In this document: positions 16,558 through 24,883 of the stretch, piece after piece | Layout of the letters: every line of letters starts with the position of its first letter | How positions within the stretch are numbered: position 1 is the first letter of the stretch | DNA from: JBGSKY01 sp041740995 | GTDB lineage: Bacteria; Planctomycetota; Planctomycetia; Pirellulales; Pirellulaceae | NCBI GenBank assembly: GCA_041740995.1 | Contig: JBGSKY010000044.1 | Span: 1 to 37,004, forward strand | DNA length: 37,004 nt | Reading direction: 5' to 3' | Program-made: the position numbers and the translations under genes | The notes under the pieces: generated by a model | The model's database searches: none | Seen by the model: the letters and a program-made list of their open reading frames with translations, nothing else | What the model was told of the DNA's origin: nothing

Positions 16558-18042
16558 TTATCGATCTAACTTGACCGTGCCAGTGTCTTTTTCAGAGTCC
16601 TTAGGACGTTCGTCGTACTTGGCGACAGGCATGCTCGTTTCCACGGGAGCAACGAAAACGTCGATTGCCGTTTCAGCCGGAATCGATTTGAGGAAAGAGG
16701 TGTCTTGTTGCTCGGTTACCTTCGCTTCATTGATGATGCTATCGATAACTTGGCGTTCGATGATCTGGTTACGAATTGCATCCATTTGGCCGGTTCGTTC
16801 AAGGTTCGTCCGCATGCGACGAACGGAAACGTCCGATTGGGCGGCGATCGCGGCGATTTCCGCTTCGTAATCATCCGACGAAGGCTCCATCTTCAGATCT
16901 TCGGCGATTTTTTCGAGCATGAAGTGCTCACGCAACGCTCGAATGGTCTCTTCGCGAGCGTTTCGGCGAAGCGCGTTCGTCGTGATCTTGATATCGTCTT
17001 CTGAAGAGCCATTTCGACGCATTTCCAATACGCGCCGTTGCAGTTCGCGGTTGGTTTGGCGGTCGACCAACGTGTTTGGCATTTCCCACTTCGAATCTTT
17101 CAGCAATTCGTCAGTGATTTGTCGCCGCATTGTTTGTTGTTGTTGGAAGGCTTGTTGGCGCTCCAGCTCGCCACGAACGAATCCGCGAATTTCATCTGCG
17201 TGAGTGAATCCGAAAATGTCCAAAACGCTCTTCGGGATGTCGTTTGCATCCAAGCGATAAATTGAATCGATTTTGAATTCGACTTCCACAGTCTGACCGC
17301 GCAATGCTTCATTGCTGCTGCTATCAGAAATCGTGACCGTTGCGTTGCGTGTGTCGCCTTCTTTGGCACCGACCATCAATTCGCCGAAGTTGGCGACTTC
17401 GCAATCGGACAGCGACAATCGTTCGCGAAGTTCGACCTTCTCTTCGTCCATGGTTCCGATTTCCTGACCGTTATGGCGGAATATCGCAGTCAGATAAAGC
17501 GTATCCCCCAGTTCGGCGGCACCCTCGACAGCTTCACCGTCATTGAATCGTTTGAGTGTGCGGACCATTTGCTGATTGATAATCTGGTCCGATAGTTCAC
17601 ACGTCGGCTTGGTCAGCGAAATACCTTTCCACTCCGGTGTTTGGAATTCGGGGCGAACTTCGATGGTAAATTCGAAAGTGAAGTCGCCTTGGTCTGGCAG
17701 TTCGACTGCTCCGTAATCCATGTCTGGTTCGCTGATCGCGGAGATCGAACCAGAATCCGTTATCTGCTGCAGAGACTGCATTACCAAAGTGCTTTTGACA
17801 CGATCAGCGACTTGCACTCGGAAACGGTTTTCTAACAACTTGCGAGGCGCCTTACCAACGCGGAAGCCTGGCAATTCCGCTTGCGGAGCGATTTCATCGA
17901 AAGCCGTCTTGAACTGCTTGTCGATCTCAGAGCGCGGTACCGTCACCACAAAATGCCGCTCGCAAGCGCCGGTTTCAGACATTTTGGTCTGAATGTCAAG
18001 TTTTTCGTCAGATGCAGGATCGGCTACGGTGTCAGTTGACAT
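16558..18042 (-). CDS. tig: Trigger factor (ribosome-associated chaperone)
   Basis: Product of 494 aa, somewhat longer than the usual 430-450. The ribosome-binding N-domain has the signature loop GFRVGKAPRK (59-68). The peptidyl-prolyl isomerase-like domain follows (about 170-270, GDTLYLTAIF and later strands), then a long helical C-domain. Extra length lies in an acidic N-terminal leader of about 20 residues and a polar C-terminal tail ending in a Lys/Asp-rich stretch. It binds nascent chains at the ribosome exit tunnel. clpP/clpX, often next to tig, are not adjacent here. The tRNA-Gly gene lies upstream on the same strand. Confidence 0.93.
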   Translation of the reverse strand: MSTDTVADPASDEKLDIQTKMSETGACERHFVVTVPRSEIDKQFKTAFDEIAPQAELPGFRVGKAPRKLLENRFRVQVADRVKSTLVMQSLQQITDSGSISAISEPDMDYGAVELPDQGDFTFEFTIEVRPEFQTPEWKGISLTKPTCELSDQIINQQMVRTLKRFNDGEAVEGAAELGDTLYLTAIFRHNGQEIGTMDEEKVELRERLSLSDCEVANFGELMVGAKEGDTRNATVTISDSSSNEALRGQTVEVEFKIDSIYRLDANDIPKSVLDIFGFTHADEIRGFVRGELERQQAFQQQQTMRRQITDELLKDSKWEMPNTLVDRQTNRELQRRVLEMRRNGSSEDDIKITTNALRRNAREETIRALREHFMLEKIAEDLKMEPSSDDYEAEIAAIAAQSDVSVRRMRTNLERTGQMDAIRNQIIERQVIDSIINEAKVTEQQDTSFLKSIPAETAIDVFVAPVETSMPVAKYDERPKDSEKDTGTVKLDR

Positions 18043-18188
18043 GATAAATCAGTAAAGCCCAAGAAGCGAACAAGTGTTGGAAACTAGCAAGTGCTAGATG
18101 ATGAAGCGGGTGAAATTCTGAAGTTGGTTCAAAAGTCAACCACGCATTCTTAATGAAAAACGGACGATCAGGCGAAAAGCTGATCAAG

Positions 18189-18260
18189 AGCGGGTGATGG
18201 GGATCGAACCCACGACAACAACGTAGGCAACGTTGTGCTCTACCACTGAGCTACACCCGC
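18189..18260 (-). tRNA. tRNA-Gly (GCC)
   Basis: The minus strand folds as a complete 72-nt cloverleaf: acceptor GCGGGTG/CACCCGC, D-arm GCTC-AGTGGTA-GAGC, anticodon stem CAACG/CGTTG with loop TTGCCTA (anticodon GCC) and T-arm with TTCGATC. The 3' CCA is not encoded. Base 37 is T where a purine is usual. Confidence 0.96.
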
Positions 18261-18842
18261 GATTAAAAATCAGCCGACTAATAGTCCGGTTTCAATCATT
18301 GCAAATTGTGCATTCCAGCTCGCTAGAGCAAGTTTGCCAAGCGATCTAGAACGTGATGCGACAGCAACAAGACGCCGTCACAGCACCCCGAAAGGTAGCG
18401 GGATTATATGACTCTCTGTCCGGCTTGCAAGTCCGTAAGCGTTTCGTTCATCGGAAATATTTGATTGATAATTGCCCTATAGCTTGCGCTTGGGGCAGCA
18501 TAAATTGCCACGATGAGGAGAACAGCAATTTTCGCCCGCTGTCAGCTTCGGATTGAGCCAGCCAAAGCTCGACTTGCACCTAGCCTAACGAAAGAAATGC
18601 TGCGAGAGCGACTTCGCAGCCTGGCCGAAATAAGATAGTTTTAGCTTTTGCTAGGATGAACTCTTGGCGACTGATCGCTTCGCAACCGTCGATCCGAAAT
18701 CGACAGGATCAGCAATGCGAAGATTCGGCTGGGCACAGTTGCGGTGATGAGCATCGGTTTCTGATTGGCCCTCGAATTGCACCCGCTGGTTGAAGAACTT
18801 CGAAAATCAGTTCTTCGAAAATTTTGGATATTTGGATATATC
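18261..18842. other. Long stretch without a supported gene
   Basis: About 580 bases separate the tRNA from carA. Short frames exist (for example 18353-18556) but none shows a family motif or plausible composition. The last part should hold the carA promoter; I could not pick out a convincing one. Confidence 0.5.
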
Positions 18843-19967
18843 GTGAAACATAAAGCTCCCGCAAAATTAGCTCTCGAAGACGGCACTATTTATACCGGTT
18901 ACGCGGTCGGCAGCTTGGCCGAGGCTGATGGCGAAGTTGTCTTCAATACTTCGATGACCGGTTATCAAGAGATACTGACCGACCCAAGCTATCGCGGCCA
19001 AATCGTGACGATGACCTATCCGCTGATCGGAAATTACGGGGTCAACGTCGACGATGAAGAGTCAACCAAGCCCCAAGTCGCGGGTTTCGTGATGCGTGAG
19101 GAAAGTCGCGTGGCGAGCAACTTTCGATCGACGCTGACTTTTCAGGAATATTTGATTCGGCACAACATCGTCGCCATTGCAGGCGTTGATACCCGCGCGA
19201 TTGTCCGAAAAATTCGTTCGGCAGGTGCTATGCGCGGCATTCTCTCCTGCGTCGATCTGGACGACGACTCTTTAGTCAATAAAGCGAAACAAAGTCCCGG
19301 CCTCGTCGGTCGCGACCTTGTCCGCGAAGTCGTGTCGTCTTCAAAACGACCGTGGGATGAGAAACTGCACGAGTTTGCTGATCTCGGCCAACAAGCCAAC
19401 GCAACGAGCAGGCCAAAGGTGGTTTGCTTGGACTTTGGTATGAAATCAAACATCGCTCGACATCTGGCTAGTCGCGGCAACGATGTCGTAGTCCTCCCAG
19501 GAACTTCGACCGCCGCTGAAGTACTAGCCGAACAGCCCGATGGAATTTTGCTGAGCAACGGTCCCGGCGACCCAGAGCCGCTGACACAAGCGATCCAAAC
19601 CATCCGCGAATTGCTCGGCAAGAAACCGATCTTCGGAATCTGCTTGGGACATCAATTGTTGTCGCTAGCCAGCGACGCAAAGACCTTCAAATTGAAATTT
19701 GGTCATCGAGGCTCTAACCAGCCGGTGCTTCGCGTTGGCGGCAGCCATGTAGAAATCACCTCACAGAACCATGGGTTTTGTGTCGATGAGGACTCGCTAC
19801 CAGCAAACCTCGAAGTAACCCACCGAAATCTAAATGACAATACGATTGCTGGTGTGAGGCGAACTGACGTCGACGCATTCAGTGTGCAATATCATCCCGA
19901 AGCGTCCGCTGGACCGCACGACAGCAGCTATCTGTTTGATCAATTTCAAGCGTCAATGAAACGCTAG
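18843..19967 (+). CDS. carA: Carbamoyl-phosphate synthase small subunit (glutamine amidotransferase)
   Basis: Product of 374 aa from GTG 18843. A longer frame begins at TTG 18765, but those 26 residues precede the family's normal start (KLALEDGTIYTGYAVG). The N-domain carries GEVVFNTSMTGYQEILTDPSY. The class I glutaminase domain has the nucleophile elbow GICLGHQ (Cys267) and the catalytic pair in QYHPEA (His351, Glu353), plus LLSNGPGDP. It hydrolyses glutamine and passes ammonia to CarB for carbamoyl phosphate, feeding pyrimidine and arginine synthesis. carB is not in the window. Confidence 0.96.
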   Translation: MKHKAPAKLALEDGTIYTGYAVGSLAEADGEVVFNTSMTGYQEILTDPSYRGQIVTMTYPLIGNYGVNVDDEESTKPQVAGFVMREESRVASNFRSTLTFQEYLIRHNIVAIAGVDTRAIVRKIRSAGAMRGILSCVDLDDDSLVNKAKQSPGLVGRDLVREVVSSSKRPWDEKLHEFADLGQQANATSRPKVVCLDFGMKSNIARHLASRGNDVVVLPGTSTAAEVLAEQPDGILLSNGPGDPEPLTQAIQTIRELLGKKPIFGICLGHQLLSLASDAKTFKLKFGHRGSNQPVLRVGGSHVEITSQNHGFCVDEDSLPANLEVTHRNLNDNTIAGVRRTDVDAFSVQYHPEASAGPHDSSYLFDQFQASMKR

Positions 19968-19981
19968 TTAACCAAAATCTA

Positions 19982-20040
19982 CTTGGACAACGCTACTTGG
20001 TCCAAGCTGCGCATGAAGACCGACTGAAGTGCCTTCATGC
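19982..20040. terminator. Two hairpins between convergent genes, possible bidirectional terminator
   Basis: CTTGGAC/GTCCAAG (19982-20006, 7-bp stem) and GCATGAAG/CTTCATGC (20011-20040, 8-bp stem) lie just after the carA stop and before the end of the oppositely oriented gene. No long T-run follows, so intrinsic termination is unproven. Confidence 0.45.
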
Positions 20041-20085
20041 GATGAGTTTTCGACTGAATGAACATTCGCGTCGCTAAGCTTCAAC

Positions 20086-20466
20086 TTAGCGGCCAATGTA
20101 CAGCGAGAAGCCCGATCCGTAACCTCGGCCGAGTCCCGGGTTAATACCGTATGCACCGTAGGCTGGAAATCCTCCATTGCCGTAGCCAAGCCCGGCTGCT
20201 CCATAGTTGAGCCGGTTCGCGCTATAACCTCCGTATCCATATCCGCCCGGATAGCCGTAACCAATCGAAGGATAGGCGCCGATTGGTGGACGATATGCTC
20301 CATAACCGGCGCCGTAACCCAAACCTCCACCGCCGTAGCCGCCGCCATAGCTTGAGCCGCCGCGATGTCCGTGAGAATGACAATACGGATCGCCCGCCAT
20401 TGCATTCGAGCCAGCCGCTATCAAAAGTCCACTGAGGACCAAGCCTGTCAGTTTTCGAATCAACAT
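20086..20466 (-). CDS. Secreted Gly/Tyr-rich protein
   Basis: Product of 126 aa from the ATG at 20466. A signal peptide (MLIRKLTGLVLSGLLIAAG, cleavage after AMA at about 25) is followed by a His-containing start (YCHSHGHRGG) and a low-complexity tail of Gly, Tyr, Ala and Pro in GYG/GGYG patterns. Similar short Gly/Tyr-rich exported proteins are frequent in planctomycetes and may belong to the cell envelope; the function is unknown. An in-frame ATG 22 codons upstream (20532) is rejected because it would bury the signal peptide. Confidence 0.8.
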   Translation of the reverse strand: MLIRKLTGLVLSGLLIAAGSNAMAGDPYCHSHGHRGGSSYGGGYGGGGLGYGAGYGAYRPPIGAYPSIGYGYPGGYGYGGYSANRLNYGAAGLGYGNGGFPAYGAYGINPGLGRGYGSGFSLYIGR

Positions 20467-20818
20467 CTTCGTTTTCTTTCTTACAATTTGCAGCAACGTT
20501 CCACAGGCCAATTGCCTGCGAACATTAAGCAATCACAAATTTGGTGCCGAACTTTTCATTGCAGCAGATTTGCGGGAATTCAAGCGCCTCCAACGACTCG
20601 CATTGGCCAGCGATTTGAGCCGTAAAAGAATAATTTCCAGAAATTTCGCATACTTTGCTTGGCTAATACCACCGGCGAAATTTTTGACCGTAAAATGGTT
20701 GAAGATTGTCCGCCCGTTCAATCTCGTGAGTGACAAAAGAAAGCGTGTCTCTTTTTCGACACGCCAAGTGTGACTTTTCTGTCCTTCCGCAAGCTCGCTC
20801 TTTTGAAAGCTGATTCCA
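20467..20818. other. Intergenic stretch between divergent genes
   Basis: About 350 bases between two divergent starts must hold both promoters. Frames crossing it (for example 20533-20937 on the minus strand) run into the NHL gene and are shadows. I saw no repeat, operator or RNA structure that I can defend. Confidence 0.45.
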
Positions 20819-21946
20819 ATGTTTAATTCGCCCGAAGAAAACAACACAACCATTCCAACCGATCGCTTCGATTCTAGGCGTTCCTTTGTCAAAAAAGCGT
20901 CGTTAGGCGCCGCCGCACTGGCGATTGCGCCGGCCATTCATACGGCTAGCCGAGCGGAGAATGCCGAGGTGATCACTGGCAAAAATGAGCTGACCTTTCG
21001 AGTCCATCACAATTGGGCTCAGTTGCCCGAGCAGTTCACTTGGCAGACAACTCATAATGTTACTGTCGATGCGGAAAACAACTTGTACGTTATTCACGAA
21101 GGCCGAGAAGACCAAGCCACGCATCCATCCATTTTCGTTTTCGACTCAGCCGGAAAGTACATCCGTTCGTTTGGCCATGAGTTTCAAGGCGGTGGACATG
21201 GGCTCGAAGTTCGAACCGAAGGCGATGAACAGTTTCTTTACGTATCGGCTTATCAGCAGGTCAAATCGTTTGCCAAGATGACGCTCCAGGGCGAAATCGT
21301 TTGGCAGAACTTCGCTCCAATGGAAAGCGAAGTTTATGCGGCGGGTGAAGCTGAAAATCCTTCTAGAGTTTGGGGCCGCGACCGCTTCATGCCGACTAAT
21401 TTTGCCTTCCTGGACGACTGCGGCTTTCTGCTGGCCGACGGCTACGGATCGTTCTACATCCATCGATATGACCAGCACGGAAATTGGATCAGCAAGTTCG
21501 GCGGTCCTGGCGATGGAGCAGGCACTTTTAATACACCGCACGGACTATGGATCGACAATCGTAATCCGTTGCTGCCAGTCGTCGTCGTAACAGATCGTGC
21601 TCATAACTCACTGCAACGCTTCACGATGAATGGCGAATACATTGACACGATCAGCGGATTTGGTTTACCAGCAAACATTGATACCAGTGGAGACTTGTTA
21701 TTGGTACCTGAATTGGTCGCTCGCGTCAGCATTCTTGATCGAGACAATAAAACTTTGGTGACCTTGGGTGATGATGTAGAACGACTATCTGCGGACAAAG
21801 ATAAAACAATCCGAAAGGATCCGAGCAAGTGGATCAATGGCAAGTTTGTTCATCCACATGACGCGTGTTTCGACGTGGATAAGAACATCTTTGTGGCTGA
21901 GTGGGTCGACTCCGGTCGTGTTACCAAACTAGAACGCATCGTATAA
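20819..21946 (+). CDS. Tat-exported NHL-repeat beta-propeller protein
   Basis: Product of 375 aa. The N-terminus has a twin-arginine signal (SRRSFVKKASLG, Arg20-Arg21, then an Ala-rich hydrophobic stretch ending near AIHTASRA), so the folded protein is exported by Tat. The rest shows repeated YVIHEG..., IFVFDSAGKYIRSFG and FNTPHGLWIDN blocks typical of NHL six-bladed propellers. This group resembles the propeller of peptidyl-alpha-hydroxyglycine lyase, but catalytic residues cannot be assigned from sequence alone. The Tat route hints at a cofactor or metal. It is followed after about 50 bases by a membrane-protein gene on the same strand. Confidence 0.85.
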   Translation: MFNSPEENNTTIPTDRFDSRRSFVKKASLGAAALAIAPAIHTASRAENAEVITGKNELTFRVHHNWAQLPEQFTWQTTHNVTVDAENNLYVIHEGREDQATHPSIFVFDSAGKYIRSFGHEFQGGGHGLEVRTEGDEQFLYVSAYQQVKSFAKMTLQGEIVWQNFAPMESEVYAAGEAENPSRVWGRDRFMPTNFAFLDDCGFLLADGYGSFYIHRYDQHGNWISKFGGPGDGAGTFNTPHGLWIDNRNPLLPVVVVTDRAHNSLQRFTMNGEYIDTISGFGLPANIDTSGDLLLVPELVARVSILDRDNKTLVTLGDDVERLSADKDKTIRKDPSKWINGKFVHPHDACFDVDKNIFVAEWVDSGRVTKLERIV

Positions 21947-21998
21947 TTTTTGGGTTCTCGCCAGCAGGGAAATATCCACCAAAAAAGAGGAAAGACAT

Positions 21999-23186
21999 TT
22001 GCGACTGTCGGACAGGAATTGCCAATCGAAGGATTGGCTAAAGTTTTGCTTTAGGGCAGTTGTCACTCCGTTGGTTGTTTTTGCAACCATCAGCGCCTCG
22101 ATCGCTTTACCCGCCAATGCGGACGAACTTACACAGTCGGATCCTTCCATCCGCTCGCCCGGCACGATCGAAGAAGCGTTCAAGCCGACCGCTAGCGACG
22201 AGGCAACGTTGTCACGAGCTAGCGAGCTGGCCAATAGTGTCGCGACGACTGATTGGCTTGGCGCTCTTTCGCCAATCGCCTTATCGCCATTCTTCGGCAT
22301 GGCTTGTTTGTGCGGCATTGCGTTATACGGTCCGGATTGGCTTGCAGCACGCAGCGACCTCTTTGCTGAAAATAGCCCGTTGGCCAATCCTTATCTTTTC
22401 TGGTCGATGGTTGTGCTCACGATCTTAACGAGCATCCCGAGGTTCTCGAAAGTCAGCAAGCCGTTTGCATTGATCGTAGACAAGCTTGAAACTTACTCAG
22501 TTATTCTGATCCTTATTTGTCTGCGTGTGTTTGGTGGGATTTCCGACAATCCGATGCCCGAATTGCAGACTGATACATTGCAAGCCGCTGGCATAGCTTC
22601 GCTGCCACTTGATGTCGTTTTGGCCATTTTCGCAGGCATCAACTTGATAGTCGTAGGGACAGTGAAGCTATTTTTCGAATTCGTGATTTGGCTCACTCCG
22701 ATTCCAGCGATCGATGCATTGCTTGAAATCGGTAACAAATTTGTGAGCGGTTGCCTGACAGCGATCTATTGTTTCAGCCCATTTATGGCCGCGGTTTTAG
22801 ACGTTTTAATGTTGCTCGTCGGCTGTATTGTTTTCTTTTGGGTCTCGCGACGAATTCAATATTTAACATACGTCTTCGCATTCCCATTGGCCTTGCGTTT
22901 GATTGGGAGACTTAAAGGTGGAGAGCTTAGCGCAGAACGCTTATTCTTAGGTGCACCCTGGTGTTCTTTGCCGCTGTACACTCCTGTTTATCTGAAAGGT
23001 AATCCATCGACGGGATGGATTATCACGACAAAACGCTTCGGCTTTTTTCGACGTTCCGTGACACTCGCCGCGACGAACGTGACGCCTAGCGAAACATTAC
23101 TTCATGGCGTATCGATTCTCGATGACGGCAACTTACCGCCGCTTCGTTTGCATCATCGAAAACTGCCTTCGAGCCACACCGAATGA
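21999..23186 (+). CDS. Hypothetical multi-pass membrane protein
   Basis: Product of 395 aa from TTG 21999, supported by a purine-rich GAGGAAAG about 7 bases upstream; no ATG or GTG gives a better start. The N-terminus has a signal-like hydrophobic stretch ending in ALPANA (about 42). After an acidic linker come about five to six hydrophobic segments, including SPFFGMACLCGIALYG, FWSMVVLTILT, VILILICLRVFGG, VLAIFAGINLIVVGTVKLFF and AAVLDVLMLLVGCIVFFWV. The C-terminal 90 residues look soluble. The family is not recognised. Its stop overlaps the start of the SDR gene by 4 bases (ATGA), so the two are translationally coupled. Confidence 0.75.
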   Translation: MRLSDRNCQSKDWLKFCFRAVVTPLVVFATISASIALPANADELTQSDPSIRSPGTIEEAFKPTASDEATLSRASELANSVATTDWLGALSPIALSPFFGMACLCGIALYGPDWLAARSDLFAENSPLANPYLFWSMVVLTILTSIPRFSKVSKPFALIVDKLETYSVILILICLRVFGGISDNPMPELQTDTLQAAGIASLPLDVVLAIFAGINLIVVGTVKLFFEFVIWLTPIPAIDALLEIGNKFVSGCLTAIYCFSPFMAAVLDVLMLLVGCIVFFWVSRRIQYLTYVFAFPLALRLIGRLKGGELSAERLFLGAPWCSLPLYTPVYLKGNPSTGWIITTKRFGFFRRSVTLAATNVTPSETLLHGVSILDDGNLPPLRLHHRKLPSSHTE

Positions 23187-23986
23187 TTGATTTACGTGGA
23201 CACACGGCGTTGATTACCGGTGGTACGCAAGGAGTTGGGGCAGCCATCGCAGCAAGTCTGTCGGTCGCGGGTTGCAATGTTCTCTTGCAAGGCCTGGCCG
23301 AAAACGAGGCAGCAATTGAAACCTTGAAAACGTGCCGCGAAAACGGTGTCATTGCTACCGCCGTGTATTGCGATTTGTGTCAGCCGATCGAAAATGTGAT
23401 ACCGCTGCTGATGGACTTCGTTGCATCCAGTTCCTCGCAAGTCGATTTGCTGGTCAACAACGTCGGCGTATTTATCGATAAACCGTTTCTTGAAAACGAT
23501 ATTGAAACATTTCAACGGACCTTTCAACTCAACGTCGCAGTAGGCTATTTTTTAACGCAAGCGATCGTACGAAAGTGGCTGTCCCAATCGATTCATGGAC
23601 GAATACTTTTTACCGGCAGCATTAATGGTCTACTCGCCGAACCCAATCACACGGCTTACGATGCGAGCAAAGCTGCGGTGGCGGGGCTTGTCCGCTCGCT
23701 TTGTGTAACGTTGGCCCCGCTAAAAATTCGCGTCAATTCGCTAGCTCCAGGCTTGGTTCAAACACCTTTGACTGCCCCAGCATTGAACGCCGATGAAAAC
23801 GCCATGCGCTGGATGGAATTGCACACACCCAACGGACAAGTCCCTGAAGCAAACGTTTGCGGTGGACTTGCGGCGTTTCTATTGAGTGATCTGGCGTCAC
23901 ATATTCATGGACAAACCATCTACGTCGACGGCGGCATGTCCGCTTGGCAACAACCAGACCGACCCAGCAAAGATTCTTCGCTCTAA
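23183..23986 (+). CDS. Short-chain dehydrogenase/reductase (SDR)
   Basis: Product of 267 aa, classical SDR size. The cofactor loop TGGTQGVGAAIA (12-23) and NNVG (92-95) are present. The active site is complete: Ser146, Tyr159 and Lys163 (YDASK). The C-terminal DGG (IYVDGGMSAW) is typical of the FabG-like branch. It oxidises or reduces a hydroxyl/keto group with NAD(P). The cofactor choice is unclear: Cys62-Asp64 (YCDL) after the second strand does not decide it. The substrate is unknown. It is coupled by ATGA overlap to the upstream membrane protein. Confidence 0.92.
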   Translation: MIDLRGHTALITGGTQGVGAAIAASLSVAGCNVLLQGLAENEAAIETLKTCRENGVIATAVYCDLCQPIENVIPLLMDFVASSSSQVDLLVNNVGVFIDKPFLENDIETFQRTFQLNVAVGYFLTQAIVRKWLSQSIHGRILFTGSINGLLAEPNHTAYDASKAAVAGLVRSLCVTLAPLKIRVNSLAPGLVQTPLTAPALNADENAMRWMELHTPNGQVPEANVCGGLAAFLLSDLASHIHGQTIYVDGGMSAWQQPDRPSKDSSL

Positions 23987-23989
23987 TCT

Positions 23990-24058
23990 TAATCGTAATC
24001 TCATACTTACTTGCATCACTTGAGAATGCGGAACGGTATGTGTTTAAGACTACGATTA
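23990..24058. terminator. Imperfect inverted repeat between convergent genes
   Basis: TAATCGTAATCT (23990-24001) and AGACTACGATTA (24047-24058) can pair with one mismatch across a 45-base loop, between the convergent SDR and ferredoxin reductase genes. It may act as a bidirectional terminator; the long loop makes this uncertain. Confidence 0.35.
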
Positions 24059-24080
24059 GGAGATTTAGTTTGTATCTGGT

Positions 24081-24821
24081 TTACCAATAGCGTTCGACGA
24101 TAATATTGCCAGGCTGTTTGTGCGTTTGGCGTTGCAGGCCGCGTTCGACAAGAATTGTTTCCATCTCGTTGAGCATGTCCGGATTGCCGCAAAGCATAAA
24201 TGTGCTTTGCGTTGAATCGATCGCTGCTCCCATAGCGAACTCCAATTCACCGTTGGAAAGCACGGTCGTAATTCTGCCTTGCAACGCTCCTTCGACGCTC
24301 GCGCGTGATGTGACTGGCAAGTATTTGAAACGGCGGGGAAAACGTTCTGAGTACGCTGCCATCTCTGCTTGGTAGGCAAGATCATTGGCAACGCGAACAC
24401 CGTGGACGACGAAGACTCGCTGAAATCGTTCCCACGTTTCCGAAGATCGCAACATCGCGATGTAGGGCGCCAGACCAGTACCTGTTCCGACCAACCACAA
24501 GTCATCACCGCTATGCACGTGCGCGAGTGTGAAGCTGCCGATAGCATGGGTCGCGACATCCAAACGATCACCCAGCGTCAGCGACCAAAGCGTTGGCGTC
24601 AAGCGACCGTCATCAACGCGGACGATGAAAAAATCAAGCACTCGACCATGTGGCGACGCTACCGAGTAGGGACGGTGCAAGTGTTTATCTGGACGTTGCA
24701 CTCCGATCTGCAAATATTGCCCCGCTTCGAACGGATCAACCCCCGGTGCATCCACTTGCAAAGTGAATAGTCCGTCGGACCAAATTTTTTTACCGACAAT
24801 CGAACCTGAAATGAACTTCAT
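24081..24821 (-). CDS. fpr: Ferredoxin/flavodoxin-NADP+ reductase
   Basis: Product of 246 aa from the ATG at 24821 (an ATG 14 codons earlier is less likely). The FAD motif HRPYSVASP (49-57), the NADP-binding GTGTGLAPYIAML, the nicotinamide region MLCGNPDML and the terminal VERYW are diagnostic of the bacterial Fpr subclass. The final aromatic Trp stacks near the flavin in this class. It moves electrons between NADPH and ferredoxin or flavodoxin. It follows the pseudokinase gene by about 60 bases on the same strand and may be cotranscribed, although no functional link is obvious. Confidence 0.93.
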   Translation of the reverse strand: MKFISGSIVGKKIWSDGLFTLQVDAPGVDPFEAGQYLQIGVQRPDKHLHRPYSVASPHGRVLDFFIVRVDDGRLTPTLWSLTLGDRLDVATHAIGSFTLAHVHSGDDLWLVGTGTGLAPYIAMLRSSETWERFQRVFVVHGVRVANDLAYQAEMAAYSERFPRRFKYLPVTSRASVEGALQGRITTVLSNGELEFAMGAAIDSTQSTFMLCGNPDMLNEMETILVERGLQRQTHKQPGNIIVERYW

Positions 24822-24883
24822 TGCTACTCGACAACCAAAATGGAGAGGAAATAACCGCGTCACCGTCCAGCGACGATTGGCGA

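Noticed and set aside
18353..18556. 67-codon frame between the tRNA and carA
   Set aside because: No ribosome binding site, family motif or convincing composition.
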